A program made the translations under genes and the position numbers. From the NCBI GenBank assembly GCA_002471225.1, contig DKPO01000021.1, positions 1-23,199 of the forward strand: a stretch of DNA of 23,199 bases, read 5' to 3'. Shown here in pieces: positions 8,048 to 16,172 of the stretch. Source of the DNA: Porphyromonadaceae bacterium UBA7332. GTDB taxonomy: Bacteria; Bacteroidota; Bacteroidia; Bacteroidales; UBA7332. Below the pieces are notes generated by a model that was not told where the DNA came from, did no database searches, and was given only the letters and a program-made list of their open reading frames with translations. Numbering within the stretch: the stretch's first letter is position 1; every line of letters begins with the position of its first letter.

Positions 8048-10294
8048 TCAGATATTTCGCTTGTAATAATAGAATGCACGAAGTGCTTTCATCAAAGCTG
8101 CCATATGAATAGCCAGATTTCTGGATTGATTTAATATCGCTAAATACAATACACTGCTTTTCGTAGATACGTGATATTCGCGTAAGTAACGAAGGTGTTC
8201 TTTTTGCATCTCGATAATCATTTCCAGAATTTCATCCCGTTCATTGAATACTAACTTCAGATCTTCGTAGTTTTTATCTGAAAGGTATTTGTTGATGATG
8301 ATGAAGTAATTGTTGAATTTATTCTGCATCAATCGTAATGCGACAGTCTGTTCTTCGTGAAAAGGTGTATGATTGTTATTCATATGCTCATAACTTGGCT
8401 GAGCAATGAAAGTGAGACTGTGTGCAATCTCGCGCATCTGATCCAGAATTTGTACATAATAATGACCCGCTTCGACTGATTCTTCGGACAGGCTGTTCAT
8501 TACTTCCGGAATATTACGCTTGATGTTTTTGGTGTATTGGTTGAACTCCTCGGTATCTTTTTTGACTTCCTTCAATCCTTTCAGATTATATCCGATCACA
8601 TTTTGCATGGATAGATTGAATAGTCCGCTTACACGACCTGTTGCATCTTGTATACGTGCATAGCAAGCATTGAATGCCTCGGTTTTGCTGTTTATGTCAA
8701 ATAAAAGATCAGAAGTTAACGGAGCGTTTTCGTCATCATCCTTTTTAGGGAAGAAGTTCGATTTTACGATCAGGTAAATCACAAATGCAGCCAAAAGGAA
8801 TACGATATAGAAGTTACCCCACATAATCAAAAGACCTAAAAGGAAGGCTGCCGTAAAAGCACTGAATCCGGTAAAGAACCATCCGCCGATAATCGTAATT
8901 ACGCCTGAAACACGATATACCGCCGTGTCACGTCCCCATGCTCCGTCGATTAAAGATGTACCCATTGCCACCATAAAAGTTACATAGGTCGTAGACAGAG
9001 GTAATTTTAATGAAGTTGCTGAGGCAATCAGAATGGCTGAAACAACCAGGTTTACGGATGCACGTATATGGTCAAAAGGCAAAACTTCGGCACCCGGCTC
9101 CAGTTTAGGTTGCACAAATCGTCCGGCAATCCATCTGCTTACAGATTCAGGAATGTAACGATCAATAGAATCAGAAGCCTTGATCACTACACGAACAACG
9201 GCACGCGATACAGGAGTGGACTGAAAGTTTTCTTTATCCTGACTTTGACTGCTTAATTGAATAGACGTTTGGATTACTTTCTTTGCTTTCTTGCTGTAAT
9301 ATAAAGTAAGGACCATGATTGCCCCTGCAATAAGAAGCAGATAAGTAGGTGTTTTTACCGGATCGGTCAAACTGCTCATGAGCATGGCTGAAGCAGAATC
9401 TCCGCCACCACTGGCTACAAAATCATTATATGATTCCAGACCGGCCAAAGGAACACCGATAAAGTTTACAAGGTCATTGCCCGCAAAAGCGAAAGCAAGA
9501 GAGAATGTTCCGGCTAAGATGATAAATTTAAATACGTTTGCCTTAAACAGTAAAATAGAAGCTTGAAAAATGATCGAGAATACAATGAAGCTGATCAGCA
9601 AAATGGTTGCTGTGTGTTCATTGATGAATGAGATCATTTCAGGAGTCATAAATGAACTGCCTTTAGCTCCTTTCATAACCAAAAAGTAGAATACAGTTGT
9701 TACGGATATCCCTGCAAAAATACCTCCGAAATAACGGTATGTATGTCCGTAATTAAAAGTAAACAGAATACGGGATATGTATTGGACGACACATCCTACA
9801 GTAAATGCGACGGCAACCGAAATCAGAATACCACTGGTAATACCCAGTGCATTTGCGGTATTGATGTATTCGCCGATCTGACTTAATCCGTTTTCAGTGC
9901 CGATCAGTTTATAAACGGCAACGGCAACAGATCCCCCAAGTAATTCAAACACCAGCGAAACGGTTGTAGATGTAGGTAGCCCGAAGCTATTGAAAATATT
10001 GAGAAGGGCGACATCGGTGATCATGACGGCCATAAATATGACCATTACCTCTTTGAAACTGAGCATTTCGGGATTAAATATGCCACTTCGCGCCACTTCC
10101 ATCATTCCACTTGAAAAAGTGGCGCCAATTAACACACCGAAGGCTGCAACAATCATAACAGTACGAAAAGGTGCGATCTTAGATCCGATTGCCGAGTTGA
10201 GAAAATTAACGGCATCGTTACTTACCCCCACTATCAAATCTGATATGGCAAGTAAGCCAAGGAAAATAACAATAATCAAATAGATGTGTTCCAT
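8048..10294 (-). CDS. PiT-family inorganic phosphate transporter with PhoU-like C-terminal domain
   Basis: A 748-residue inner-membrane phosphate permease (PiT class, driven by a cation gradient). The two repeated PiT signatures are present: GVSNDAVNF (23-31) followed by SAIGSKIAPFRT, and AGNDLVNFIGVP (271-282). The second half has LPLSTTYVTFMVAMG (431-445), matching the PiT C-terminal signature. About ten to twelve hydrophobic segments span residues 1-515, with a soluble loop at about 335-405. From about 525 to 748 the chain is soluble, helical and charged, resembling PhoU/DUF47 regulators that damp phosphate uptake; this attached domain probably senses or gates the channel. The gene is alone, with a strong terminator at 7995-8029. 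No consensus promoter was found in the 267-base gap to proS, though one may diverge from it. Confidence 0.92.
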   Translation of the reverse strand: MEHIYLIIVIFLGLLAISDLIVGVSNDAVNFLNSAIGSKIAPFRTVMIVAAFGVLIGATFSSGMMEVARSGIFNPEMLSFKEVMVIFMAVMITDVALLNIFNSFGLPTSTTVSLVFELLGGSVAVAVYKLIGTENGLSQIGEYINTANALGITSGILISVAVAFTVGCVVQYISRILFTFNYGHTYRYFGGIFAGISVTTVFYFLVMKGAKGSSFMTPEMISFINEHTATILLISFIVFSIIFQASILLFKANVFKFIILAGTFSLAFAFAGNDLVNFIGVPLAGLESYNDFVASGGGDSASAMLMSSLTDPVKTPTYLLLIAGAIMVLTLYYSKKAKKVIQTSIQLSSQSQDKENFQSTPVSRAVVRVVIKASDSIDRYIPESVSRWIAGRFVQPKLEPGAEVLPFDHIRASVNLVVSAILIASATSLKLPLSTTYVTFMVAMGTSLIDGAWGRDTAVYRVSGVITIIGGWFFTGFSAFTAAFLLGLLIMWGNFYIVFLLAAFVIYLIVKSNFFPKKDDDENAPLTSDLLFDINSKTEAFNACYARIQDATGRVSGLFNLSMQNVIGYNLKGLKEVKKDTEEFNQYTKNIKRNIPEVMNSLSEESVEAGHYYVQILDQMREIAHSLTFIAQPSYEHMNNNHTPFHEEQTVALRLMQNKFNNYFIIINKYLSDKNYEDLKLVFNERDEILEMIIEMQKEHLRYLREYHVSTKSSVLYLAILNQSRNLAIHMAALMKALRAFYYYKRNI

Positions 10295-10498
10295 ACAAAC
10301 AGGTTTTAATTTTGCTGCAAATCACGTCATAAAATATTACATTACTATTTCAAAAACGAATGAATATATGCGTTGACTGACTTTTTTTTAATTGTTTTGA
10401 AATATGCTTTTCTGGATGACATAAGGTGATTTTAGATCATTATGTATATTAATAAATTGAAAGCTGGAAGAAACGGGAAAAATCAAATTCTTTTTTAT

Positions 10499-10506
10499 TA
10501 CTTTTG
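10499..10506 (+). promoter_or_regulatory. Probable -7 element of the proS promoter
   Basis: TACTTTTG matches TAnnTTTG and lies 55 bases before the proS start. No TTTG sits at the expected -33 distance, so only the -7 half is supported. The rest of the 10295-10561 gap shows AT-rich sequence and nothing else I can name. Confidence 0.5.
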
Positions 10507-10561
10507 TCCGTTCAAAGAAATTGAATAAATACAACGTAGTTTCAAAATAGAAAAGAAAACG

Positions 10562-12043
10562 ATGGCAAAAGAGTTAAAAGAATTGACGCCACGCAGTGTG
10601 AGTTACTCACAGTGGTATCAAGATTTGGTAATCAAAGCCGACTTGGCAGAAAACTCTGCCGTGCGCGGTTGTATGGTTATTAAACCATATGGTTACGCAA
10701 TCTGGGAGAATATGCAACGCGAGTTGGATCGCATGTTTAAAGAAACAGGTCATGTTAATGCCTATTTCCCCTTATTCATCCCCAAATCATTTTTGAGCAA
10801 GGAAGCAGATCACGTTGAAGGATTTGCTAAAGAGTGTGCGGTTGTAACTCACTATCGTTTGAAAAATAACCCCGATGGTAGTGGGGTTGTTGTTGATCCG
10901 GAAGCGAAACTTGAAGAAGAGTTAATCGTTCGTCCTACTTCTGAAACAATCATTTGGAATACATATAAAAACTGGATCCAGTCATATCGTGACCTTCCGA
11001 TCCTTTGCAATCAATGGGCTAATGTGGTTCGTTGGGAAATGCGTACACGTCTTTTCCTTCGTACAGCTGAGTTCTTGTGGCAAGAAGGGCATACTGCTCA
11101 TGCTACTCGTGAAGAAGCTGAAGAAGAAGCTGTAAAAATGCTTCATGTTTACGGCGATTTCGCTGAAAACTTCATGGCTGTTCCTGTTCATAAAGGAGTT
11201 AAGTCAGCTAATGAGCGTTTTGCAGGTGCTGTTGAAACATATACCATCGAAGCTTTAATGCAGGATGGTAAGGCTCTTCAATCAGGTACTTCTCACTTCC
11301 TTGGTCAAAACTTTGCAAAAGCATTTGATGTACAGTTTGCTACGAAAGAGGGTGGTCGTGATTATGTTTGGGCTACTTCATGGGGTGTGTCTACTCGTTT
11401 GATGGGTGCTTTGATTATGTCTCACTCAGATGATAACGGTTTGGTTTTACCTCCGAAACTGGCTCCGCTTCAAGTGGTTATTGTTCCTATTTATAAAGGA
11501 GAAGAACAACTGAAAGCAATTGCTGATAAAGTAGACCCGTTGATCTCTAAATTGAAAGCTGCCGGCGTTCGTGTGAAATTCGATGATTCGGATAACAAAA
11601 AACCGGGATGGAAATTCGCAGAATACGAATTGAAAGGTGTTCCTGTTCGTTTGGCTATGGGTCTTCGCGATATGGAAAACAATACAGTTGAGGTTGCTCG
11701 TCGTGACACATTGACAAAACAAACGGTAAGCTTCGAGAACTTAGATACATATTTGATCAACTTATTGGATGAAATTCAACAGAATATCTTCCAGAAAGCA
11801 TTTGATTATCGTACGGCTAATACACGTACGGTTGAGACATATGAAGAGTTCAAAGTAGAACTTGAAAAAGGTGGTTTCTTATTGGCTCACTGGGATGGTA
11901 CTCCTGAAACAGAAGAGTTGATTAAAGATGAAACGAAAGCTACTATTCGTTGTATCCCGTTAGAAGGTGATAAAACTCCTGGTAAATGTATGGTTACCGG
12001 TAAACCTTCTGCTCAACGAGTATTATTTGCCAGAGCATATTAA
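10562..12043 (+). CDS. proS: Prolyl-tRNA synthetase, archaeal/eukaryotic type
   Basis: Charges tRNA-Pro with proline in the cytoplasm. The 493-residue protein is the short class II form without the bacterial editing insertion. Seen in order: the N-terminal YSQWYQDLV (15-23), RPTSETI (124-130), motif 2 region RWEMRTRLFLRTAEFLWQEG (157-176), motif 3 WGVSTRLMG (274-282), the anticodon-binding domain starting near LAPLQVVIVPIY, and the archaeal-type C-terminal zinc-like domain ending ARAY. Codon use favours CGT, GGT and GCT more than in the flanking genes, consistent with strong expression. A hairpin at 12053-12100 separates it from galE, which lies 105 bases downstream. Family and function are secure. 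Confidence 0.98.
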   Translation: MAKELKELTPRSVSYSQWYQDLVIKADLAENSAVRGCMVIKPYGYAIWENMQRELDRMFKETGHVNAYFPLFIPKSFLSKEADHVEGFAKECAVVTHYRLKNNPDGSGVVVDPEAKLEEELIVRPTSETIIWNTYKNWIQSYRDLPILCNQWANVVRWEMRTRLFLRTAEFLWQEGHTAHATREEAEEEAVKMLHVYGDFAENFMAVPVHKGVKSANERFAGAVETYTIEALMQDGKALQSGTSHFLGQNFAKAFDVQFATKEGGRDYVWATSWGVSTRLMGALIMSHSDDNGLVLPPKLAPLQVVIVPIYKGEEQLKAIADKVDPLISKLKAAGVRVKFDDSDNKKPGWKFAEYELKGVPVRLAMGLRDMENNTVEVARRDTLTKQTVSFENLDTYLINLLDEIQQNIFQKAFDYRTANTRTVETYEEFKVELEKGGFLLAHWDGTPETEELIKDETKATIRCIPLEGDKTPGKCMVTGKPSAQRVLFARAY

Positions 12044-12052
12044 TACATAATT

Positions 12053-12100
12053 AAGAGTGGTAAGTTGACTGGCTGTTCTGCCGGAGGGCTTATCACTCTT
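12053..12100 (+). terminator. Hairpin between proS and galE, possible terminator or attenuator
   Basis: AAGAGTGGTAAG (12053-12064) pairs with CTTATCACTCTT (12089-12100) with one G-T pair; the interior can form a short GGC/GCC stem. Only a weak T-rich tract follows (CTTCATTATA), so termination may be partial and galE may receive some read-through. No clear -7 element was found between it and galE. Confidence 0.6.
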
Positions 12101-12148
12101 CTTCATTATACGTTCATTCATTCTATTTTTTAGATAAAATACTACAGT

Positions 12149-13183
12149 ATGAAAGGTAAAATTTTAGTAACCGGAGGTACCGGTTATATCGGTTCTCATA
12201 CCGTTGTTGAGTTACAAAACGACGGTTATGAAGTAGTTATCGTAGATAACCTATCTAATTCGAACGCCGAAGTAATTGACGGTATTGAAAAAATCTCAGG
12301 TATTCGTCCTGCATTCGAACAAGTTGATTGCATTGACTTCCCTGCCATGAAAGCAGTATTTGAAAAACATCAGGGAATTCGTGGAATTATTCACTTCGCT
12401 GCAAGTAAAGCGGTTGGTGAATCAGTTGAGAAACCACTTCTTTATTATCGCAACAACCTTGATTCTTTATTGAATCTTCTTGAGCTAATGCCTCAGTTTA
12501 ACACAGAAGCGATCGTTTTCTCTTCTTCTTGTACAGTTTATGGTCAGCCGGATATCCTTCCAGTTGATGAAAATGCTCCTATTAAACCGGCTTTGTCTCC
12601 TTACGGAAATACAAAACAAATCTGTGAAGAGATCATTCGTGATACAGTTTATGCAGGAACTCCTATCAAATCAATCATCCTTCGTTATTTCAATCCGATT
12701 GGTGCTCACCCGACTGCCGAAATCGGAGAACTTCCGAACGGTGTGCCTCAAAACTTATTACCGTTCGTAACACAAACGGCAATGGGTATTCGTAAAGAAT
12801 TGAGCGTATTCGGTGATGATTACGATACAGTTGATGGTTCTTGTATCCGTGACTATATCAACGTGGTTGATTTGGCTAAAGCTCACGTAATTGCTGTGAA
12901 CCGTATGTTGGAAAACAAAAGTCTTGCTAACGTTGAAACGTTCAACTTGGGTACAGGTCGCGGTTTAACTGTATTGGAACTTATCAATACATTCGAAAAA
13001 GTTACAGGTGTAAAAGTTCCTCACAAAATCGTAGGTCGTCGTGAAGGTGATATCGAAAAAGTATGGGCTAACCCTGATCACGCAAACAATGTTTTAGGAT
13101 GGACTGCTAAAGAAACAGTAGAAGACACTTTAGCTTCTGCCTGGAAATGGCAACTTCGTCTTCGCGAACGTGGTTTGATGTAA
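12149..13183 (+). CDS. galE: UDP-glucose 4-epimerase
   Basis: Interconverts UDP-glucose and UDP-galactose, supplying galactose for surface polysaccharide and the Leloir pathway. The 344-residue protein has the NAD-binding TGGTGYIGSH (8-17), the NLSNSN loop, the catalytic SSSCTVYG stretch (Thr129 at the Ser/Thr position) and the YxxxK pair Tyr152/Lys156 in SPYGNTK. RYFNPIGAHP and the C-terminal GRREGDIEKVWANPDHA match GalE rather than other extended SDRs. The length is normal. Codon use resembles proS and suggests high expression. A clear terminator follows at 13214-13264. Other epimerases (for example UDP-GlcNAc 4-epimerase) share the fold, so substrate range could be broader. Confidence 0.95.
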   Translation: MKGKILVTGGTGYIGSHTVVELQNDGYEVVIVDNLSNSNAEVIDGIEKISGIRPAFEQVDCIDFPAMKAVFEKHQGIRGIIHFAASKAVGESVEKPLLYYRNNLDSLLNLLELMPQFNTEAIVFSSSCTVYGQPDILPVDENAPIKPALSPYGNTKQICEEIIRDTVYAGTPIKSIILRYFNPIGAHPTAEIGELPNGVPQNLLPFVTQTAMGIRKELSVFGDDYDTVDGSCIRDYINVVDLAKAHVIAVNRMLENKSLANVETFNLGTGRGLTVLELINTFEKVTGVKVPHKIVGRREGDIEKVWANPDHANNVLGWTAKETVEDTLASAWKWQLRLRERGLM

Positions 13184-13213
13184 GATACAGACTATCTTGA
13201 ATCCTTTATAACA

Positions 13214-13264
13214 GAGAGCATCTGCTTTTTTGCTTTACGCAAAATGCAGATGCTTTCTTATTTT
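13214..13264 (+). terminator. Rho-independent terminator after galE
   Basis: GCATCTGC (13218-13225) pairs with GCAGATGC (13246-13253), and TTTTGC/GCAAAA extends the stem inward. TTCTTATTTT follows. It sits 31 bases after the galE stop. Confidence 0.88.
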
Positions 13265-13301
13265 ACAGATCTCCATAATGTTGAAAATAAAAGTATTATA
13301 T

Positions 13302-13332
13302 TTTGTATTGTAATAATATTCTTTTAGATTTG
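13302..13332 (+). promoter_or_regulatory. Bacteroidetes-type promoter of the first MG2-like gene
   Basis: TTTG (13302-13305), 19 bases, then TAGATTTG (13325-13332): a full consensus match. The start codon is 68 bases downstream, leaving a leader of about 60 bases with no obvious structure. Confidence 0.75.
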
Positions 13333-13400
13333 TCCGTGTGAAGTCCGGACTTACTTAATCGTAAATCTGATATATCGAATACCTTAATAATACTGATTTT

Positions 13401-16046
13401 ATGAGAAACAAACTGATCCTCCTGATTCTGTTGTTGTCCGGTTTATTCCCCGATAGTCCTATACAGGCAATGGACCAGTCAACGAAAAAAGTATTGGCTT
13501 ATACCTCTCTGATCAAACGCTTTCTTAAAACCTTGCCACAGGAACGTGTCTATATTCATATGGACAATAACGGCTATTACCAGAATGATCAGATCTGGTT
13601 TAAAGCTTATCTGGTAAACACAGGCCTGGATACCATTGCCGATTTGAGTCGGACTTTATATGTAGAGCTGTTGTCGCCGGGCGGGATTATTCTTGACAAA
13701 CGGGTTCTTAAAGTGGAGAACGGACAATGTCATGGTGATTTTAAACTGAATCAGCTTCCGTTCTACTCAGGCTTTTACGAAATACGGGCTTATACAAAAT
13801 ATATGCTCAGTTATGGAGATGATATTATTTATCGTCGGATATTTCCTGTGTTTGATGCTCCGAAAAAGGAGGGCAACTTTGAACAGAAAGAAATGGAAAC
13901 CGCCTCGAGATATAAATATGATTATGTTCGTCCTCAGAATAAGAAAGAGAAAACACTGAATCTGAAACTTTATCCCGAAGGTGGAATGCTTGTGAAAGGA
14001 CAGGAATCGAAAGTAGCTTTTGAAGTGACTGATAAATTTGGGAATCCTGTTGATAGTGTTACGGGGATAATCCTGTCTAAAGAAAAGCATGTACTACAGA
14101 AATTTCAGGTAATTCATGAAGGCAAAGGTTACTTTCTTTATACACCTACCGGGAATGAGCATAAAGTGGAACTGCTACACAAGGGTAAGTCGTTTACATT
14201 CGATTTTCCTGAAACAGCCGTTTCTGGATATAGCATTCAGGTCGATAACCTGAGTTCGAAAGATAGTTTATGGATCAAACTGCAACGTTCACGAGAGCTA
14301 TCGGACGAAAACTTAGGTTTGATAGTATTGAATAAAGGGAAATTAAAGCAAGTTGCAGTAATCACCTCGGATGGAGAGGACTCCGTTCGTTTCGCTTTAG
14401 ACAAGTCGACCTTTGAATCCGGGACTGCCTGGGTAGTCCTATTTAATCAAAATGCAGATATTATTGCTGATCGGTTGATCTTCGTTGATAAACCCGATCA
14501 GAATCTTCAATTCTCTGTAAATAGGGATAAAGGTCCGTTGCGCCCTTTCGCTCCTGTCCATTTAGATGTGAGTTTGAAGGATGCCGGTAATAAACCGGTT
14601 CAAACGACCTTTTCGTTAGCAGTTCGGGATGCCGAAAATCATATTGCACGTCCGCATACTATTCAGACTGATCTTTTGTTGATGTCTGAAATCCGCGGCT
14701 TTGTTCGCAACCCGGAATATTATTTTGATGAAAAGAATACGGATCGCCATCAGGCTTTGGATCTTTTGTTGATGGTTCAGGGCTGGAATCGATATTATCC
14801 CTGGAAAATGATGACGGATATTACATTAGATTCGATTCGTTATATGCCTGAAATAGGAATTGAAACCACAGGAAAGGTTGTTTCGATGGTTAAACAAATA
14901 CCTAAGCCGAATGTGGATGTATCGTTCTTGTTGCAAGTGGAGAATGATTCAACCAAACAAAATCACATGTACACAGCTAAAACCGATGATAAAGGGCGTT
15001 TCTCTCTTACGATTGATAGTTATGGGAAAATGCCATTTATTCTGGGTGTAATGGAAAAGGGAAAGAGAAAAGATTATCGGATCTTACTGGATAGACTCTT
15101 TAGTCCCGAACCACAAGCGTATAATCTGACAGATCTTCAATATGAGATTAAACAATTATCTGAAGAGGAAAGTGAACTGATCATTAAAGATAAACCGTTT
15201 GATGAAAATCTGGACTCTCTTTTCTTAGCTTTTGAGGATTCTCTTAAGCGTCTGGGTATCGATGAAAAAGTACATCGGTTAAAAGAGGTAAAAGTCAAAG
15301 GTAAACAGGCAAACAGAGAAAATGATATTTTTCGTAATAAAGCAACTTCTGTTGCTCATTATGATATGGCTTCGGAAGTTGATAAACTGATTGATCAGGG
15401 TGAATATGTAGGGAATAGTCTGGTAGAAGTACTTAAGAATATAAATCCTAAATTTATAAGTTTTCCTGCTCCAATGCATCTGCAGGAAGCAAAAAAAGAC
15501 CGCAAAAATGACGAAGGTTCCGGTTTTGAGGTATATGTTCCCTCAGAAATTGTAAAATACAAAAGTAGAGAGGTCCTTTTTGTGATCAATTTCGAAGCAA
15601 TCAATGATGAAATATTACGGTCAGAGTATTACAAGACCTTAAATATAAATGCCATCAAATCAATCTACGTTAATGAAACTACTTCAGCGAAAGTCAGATA
15701 TTGTGGCGATCCTTTGGCTAGTGTACTTGAAACCGATGCCAAATATGGCTGTGTGGTTTTTATAGATTTATATCCTGAAAATCAGATTCCTGCCAGAGCG
15801 GGCAAGGGCACAAGGAAAACATGGATTGAAGGTTATCAGCATCCTTCGGCATTTTATCATCCGGATTATTCAACGTTGCCGCTTACGGAAGACTATCGTC
15901 GTACTTTATACTGGAATCCGATGCTGACTACCGATGAATCGGGAAAAGCAAATATCCGGTTCTACAATAACAGCCGGTGCGAACAGATCGAAGTTCACGC
16001 GGAAGCATTGACTTTGGATGGACGTGTAGGAAGTTATAAAGAATGA
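13401..16046 (+). CDS. Exported MG2/carboxypeptidase-regulatory/plug-like protein, copy 1
   Basis: An 881-residue protein with a signal peptide (residues 1-23, cleavage after IQA), so periplasmic or surface exposed. It resembles a Bacteroidetes group annotated as MG2-domain or TonB-receptor plug-domain proteins. Seen in order: an MG2-like strand region (about 45-155, ERVYIHMDNNGYYQNDQIWFK), further macroglobulin-like repeats (about 185-410), a carboxypeptidase-regulatory-like domain (about 488-550, GKVVSM...PKPNVDVSFLL...TDDKGRFSL), a plug-like stretch (about 625-795, LKEVKVKG, VLFVINFEAIN, IKSIYVNE, YGCVVFIDLYP), and a C-terminal macroglobulin-like end (WNPMLTTDESGKANIRFYN). There is no beta-barrel, so it is not itself a TonB-dependent receptor. 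The mature chain has only four cysteines (110, 768, 784, 860), all kept in copy 2. No thioester motif is visible. Role is unknown; protein capture, protease inhibition or envelope scaffolding are guesses. Confidence 0.8.
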   Translation: MRNKLILLILLLSGLFPDSPIQAMDQSTKKVLAYTSLIKRFLKTLPQERVYIHMDNNGYYQNDQIWFKAYLVNTGLDTIADLSRTLYVELLSPGGIILDKRVLKVENGQCHGDFKLNQLPFYSGFYEIRAYTKYMLSYGDDIIYRRIFPVFDAPKKEGNFEQKEMETASRYKYDYVRPQNKKEKTLNLKLYPEGGMLVKGQESKVAFEVTDKFGNPVDSVTGIILSKEKHVLQKFQVIHEGKGYFLYTPTGNEHKVELLHKGKSFTFDFPETAVSGYSIQVDNLSSKDSLWIKLQRSRELSDENLGLIVLNKGKLKQVAVITSDGEDSVRFALDKSTFESGTAWVVLFNQNADIIADRLIFVDKPDQNLQFSVNRDKGPLRPFAPVHLDVSLKDAGNKPVQTTFSLAVRDAENHIARPHTIQTDLLLMSEIRGFVRNPEYYFDEKNTDRHQALDLLLMVQGWNRYYPWKMMTDITLDSIRYMPEIGIETTGKVVSMVKQIPKPNVDVSFLLQVENDSTKQNHMYTAKTDDKGRFSLTIDSYGKMPFILGVMEKGKRKDYRILLDRLFSPEPQAYNLTDLQYEIKQLSEEESELIIKDKPFDENLDSLFLAFEDSLKRLGIDEKVHRLKEVKVKGKQANRENDIFRNKATSVAHYDMASEVDKLIDQGEYVGNSLVEVLKNINPKFISFPAPMHLQEAKKDRKNDEGSGFEVYVPSEIVKYKSREVLFVINFEAINDEILRSEYYKTLNINAIKSIYVNETTSAKVRYCGDPLASVLETDAKYGCVVFIDLYPENQIPARAGKGTRKTWIEGYQHPSAFYHPDYSTLPLTEDYRRTLYWNPMLTTDESGKANIRFYNNSRCEQIEVHAEALTLDGRVGSYKE
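15797..16043 (+). repeat. 3' tract nearly identical to the second copy (first member)
   Basis: By my reading this 247-base stretch differs from 18641-18887 at six positions; the first 54 bases are identical. Identity falls sharply just upstream (15760-15796), which marks a boundary. Similar tracts lie at 13539-13611 (identical to 16311-16383) and around 14446-14570. Confidence 0.85.
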
Positions 16047-16101
16047 TTTCGTTAGGATTAATAAACCAACTATTTAGATAGGTTGTTGTAATACTATACT
16101 T

Positions 16102-16109
16102 TAGGTTTG
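16102..16109 (+). promoter_or_regulatory. Probable -7 element of the second MG2-like gene
   Basis: TAGGTTTG matches TAnnTTTG and lies 63 bases before the ATG at 16173. The -33 half is weak (no TTTG 19 bases upstream). An upstream in-frame TTG at 16107 falls inside this element, which argues against it as the start. Confidence 0.5.
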
Positions 16110-16172
16110 TGTAATCCTTTGATATTCATACTGAAAGTAATTATTGTAAGAACTCTTAATGCTTTATATCTT

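Noticed and set aside
9990..10283. 97-codon plus-strand frame opposite the phosphate transporter
   Set aside because: It lies antisense to conserved transporter signatures; its low-complexity composition reflects the membrane-protein codons on the other strand.
16107..16172. N-terminal extension of the second MG2-like protein
   Set aside because: The extension would place 22 residues before a good signal peptide, and its TTG start lies inside a TAnnTTTG promoter element.
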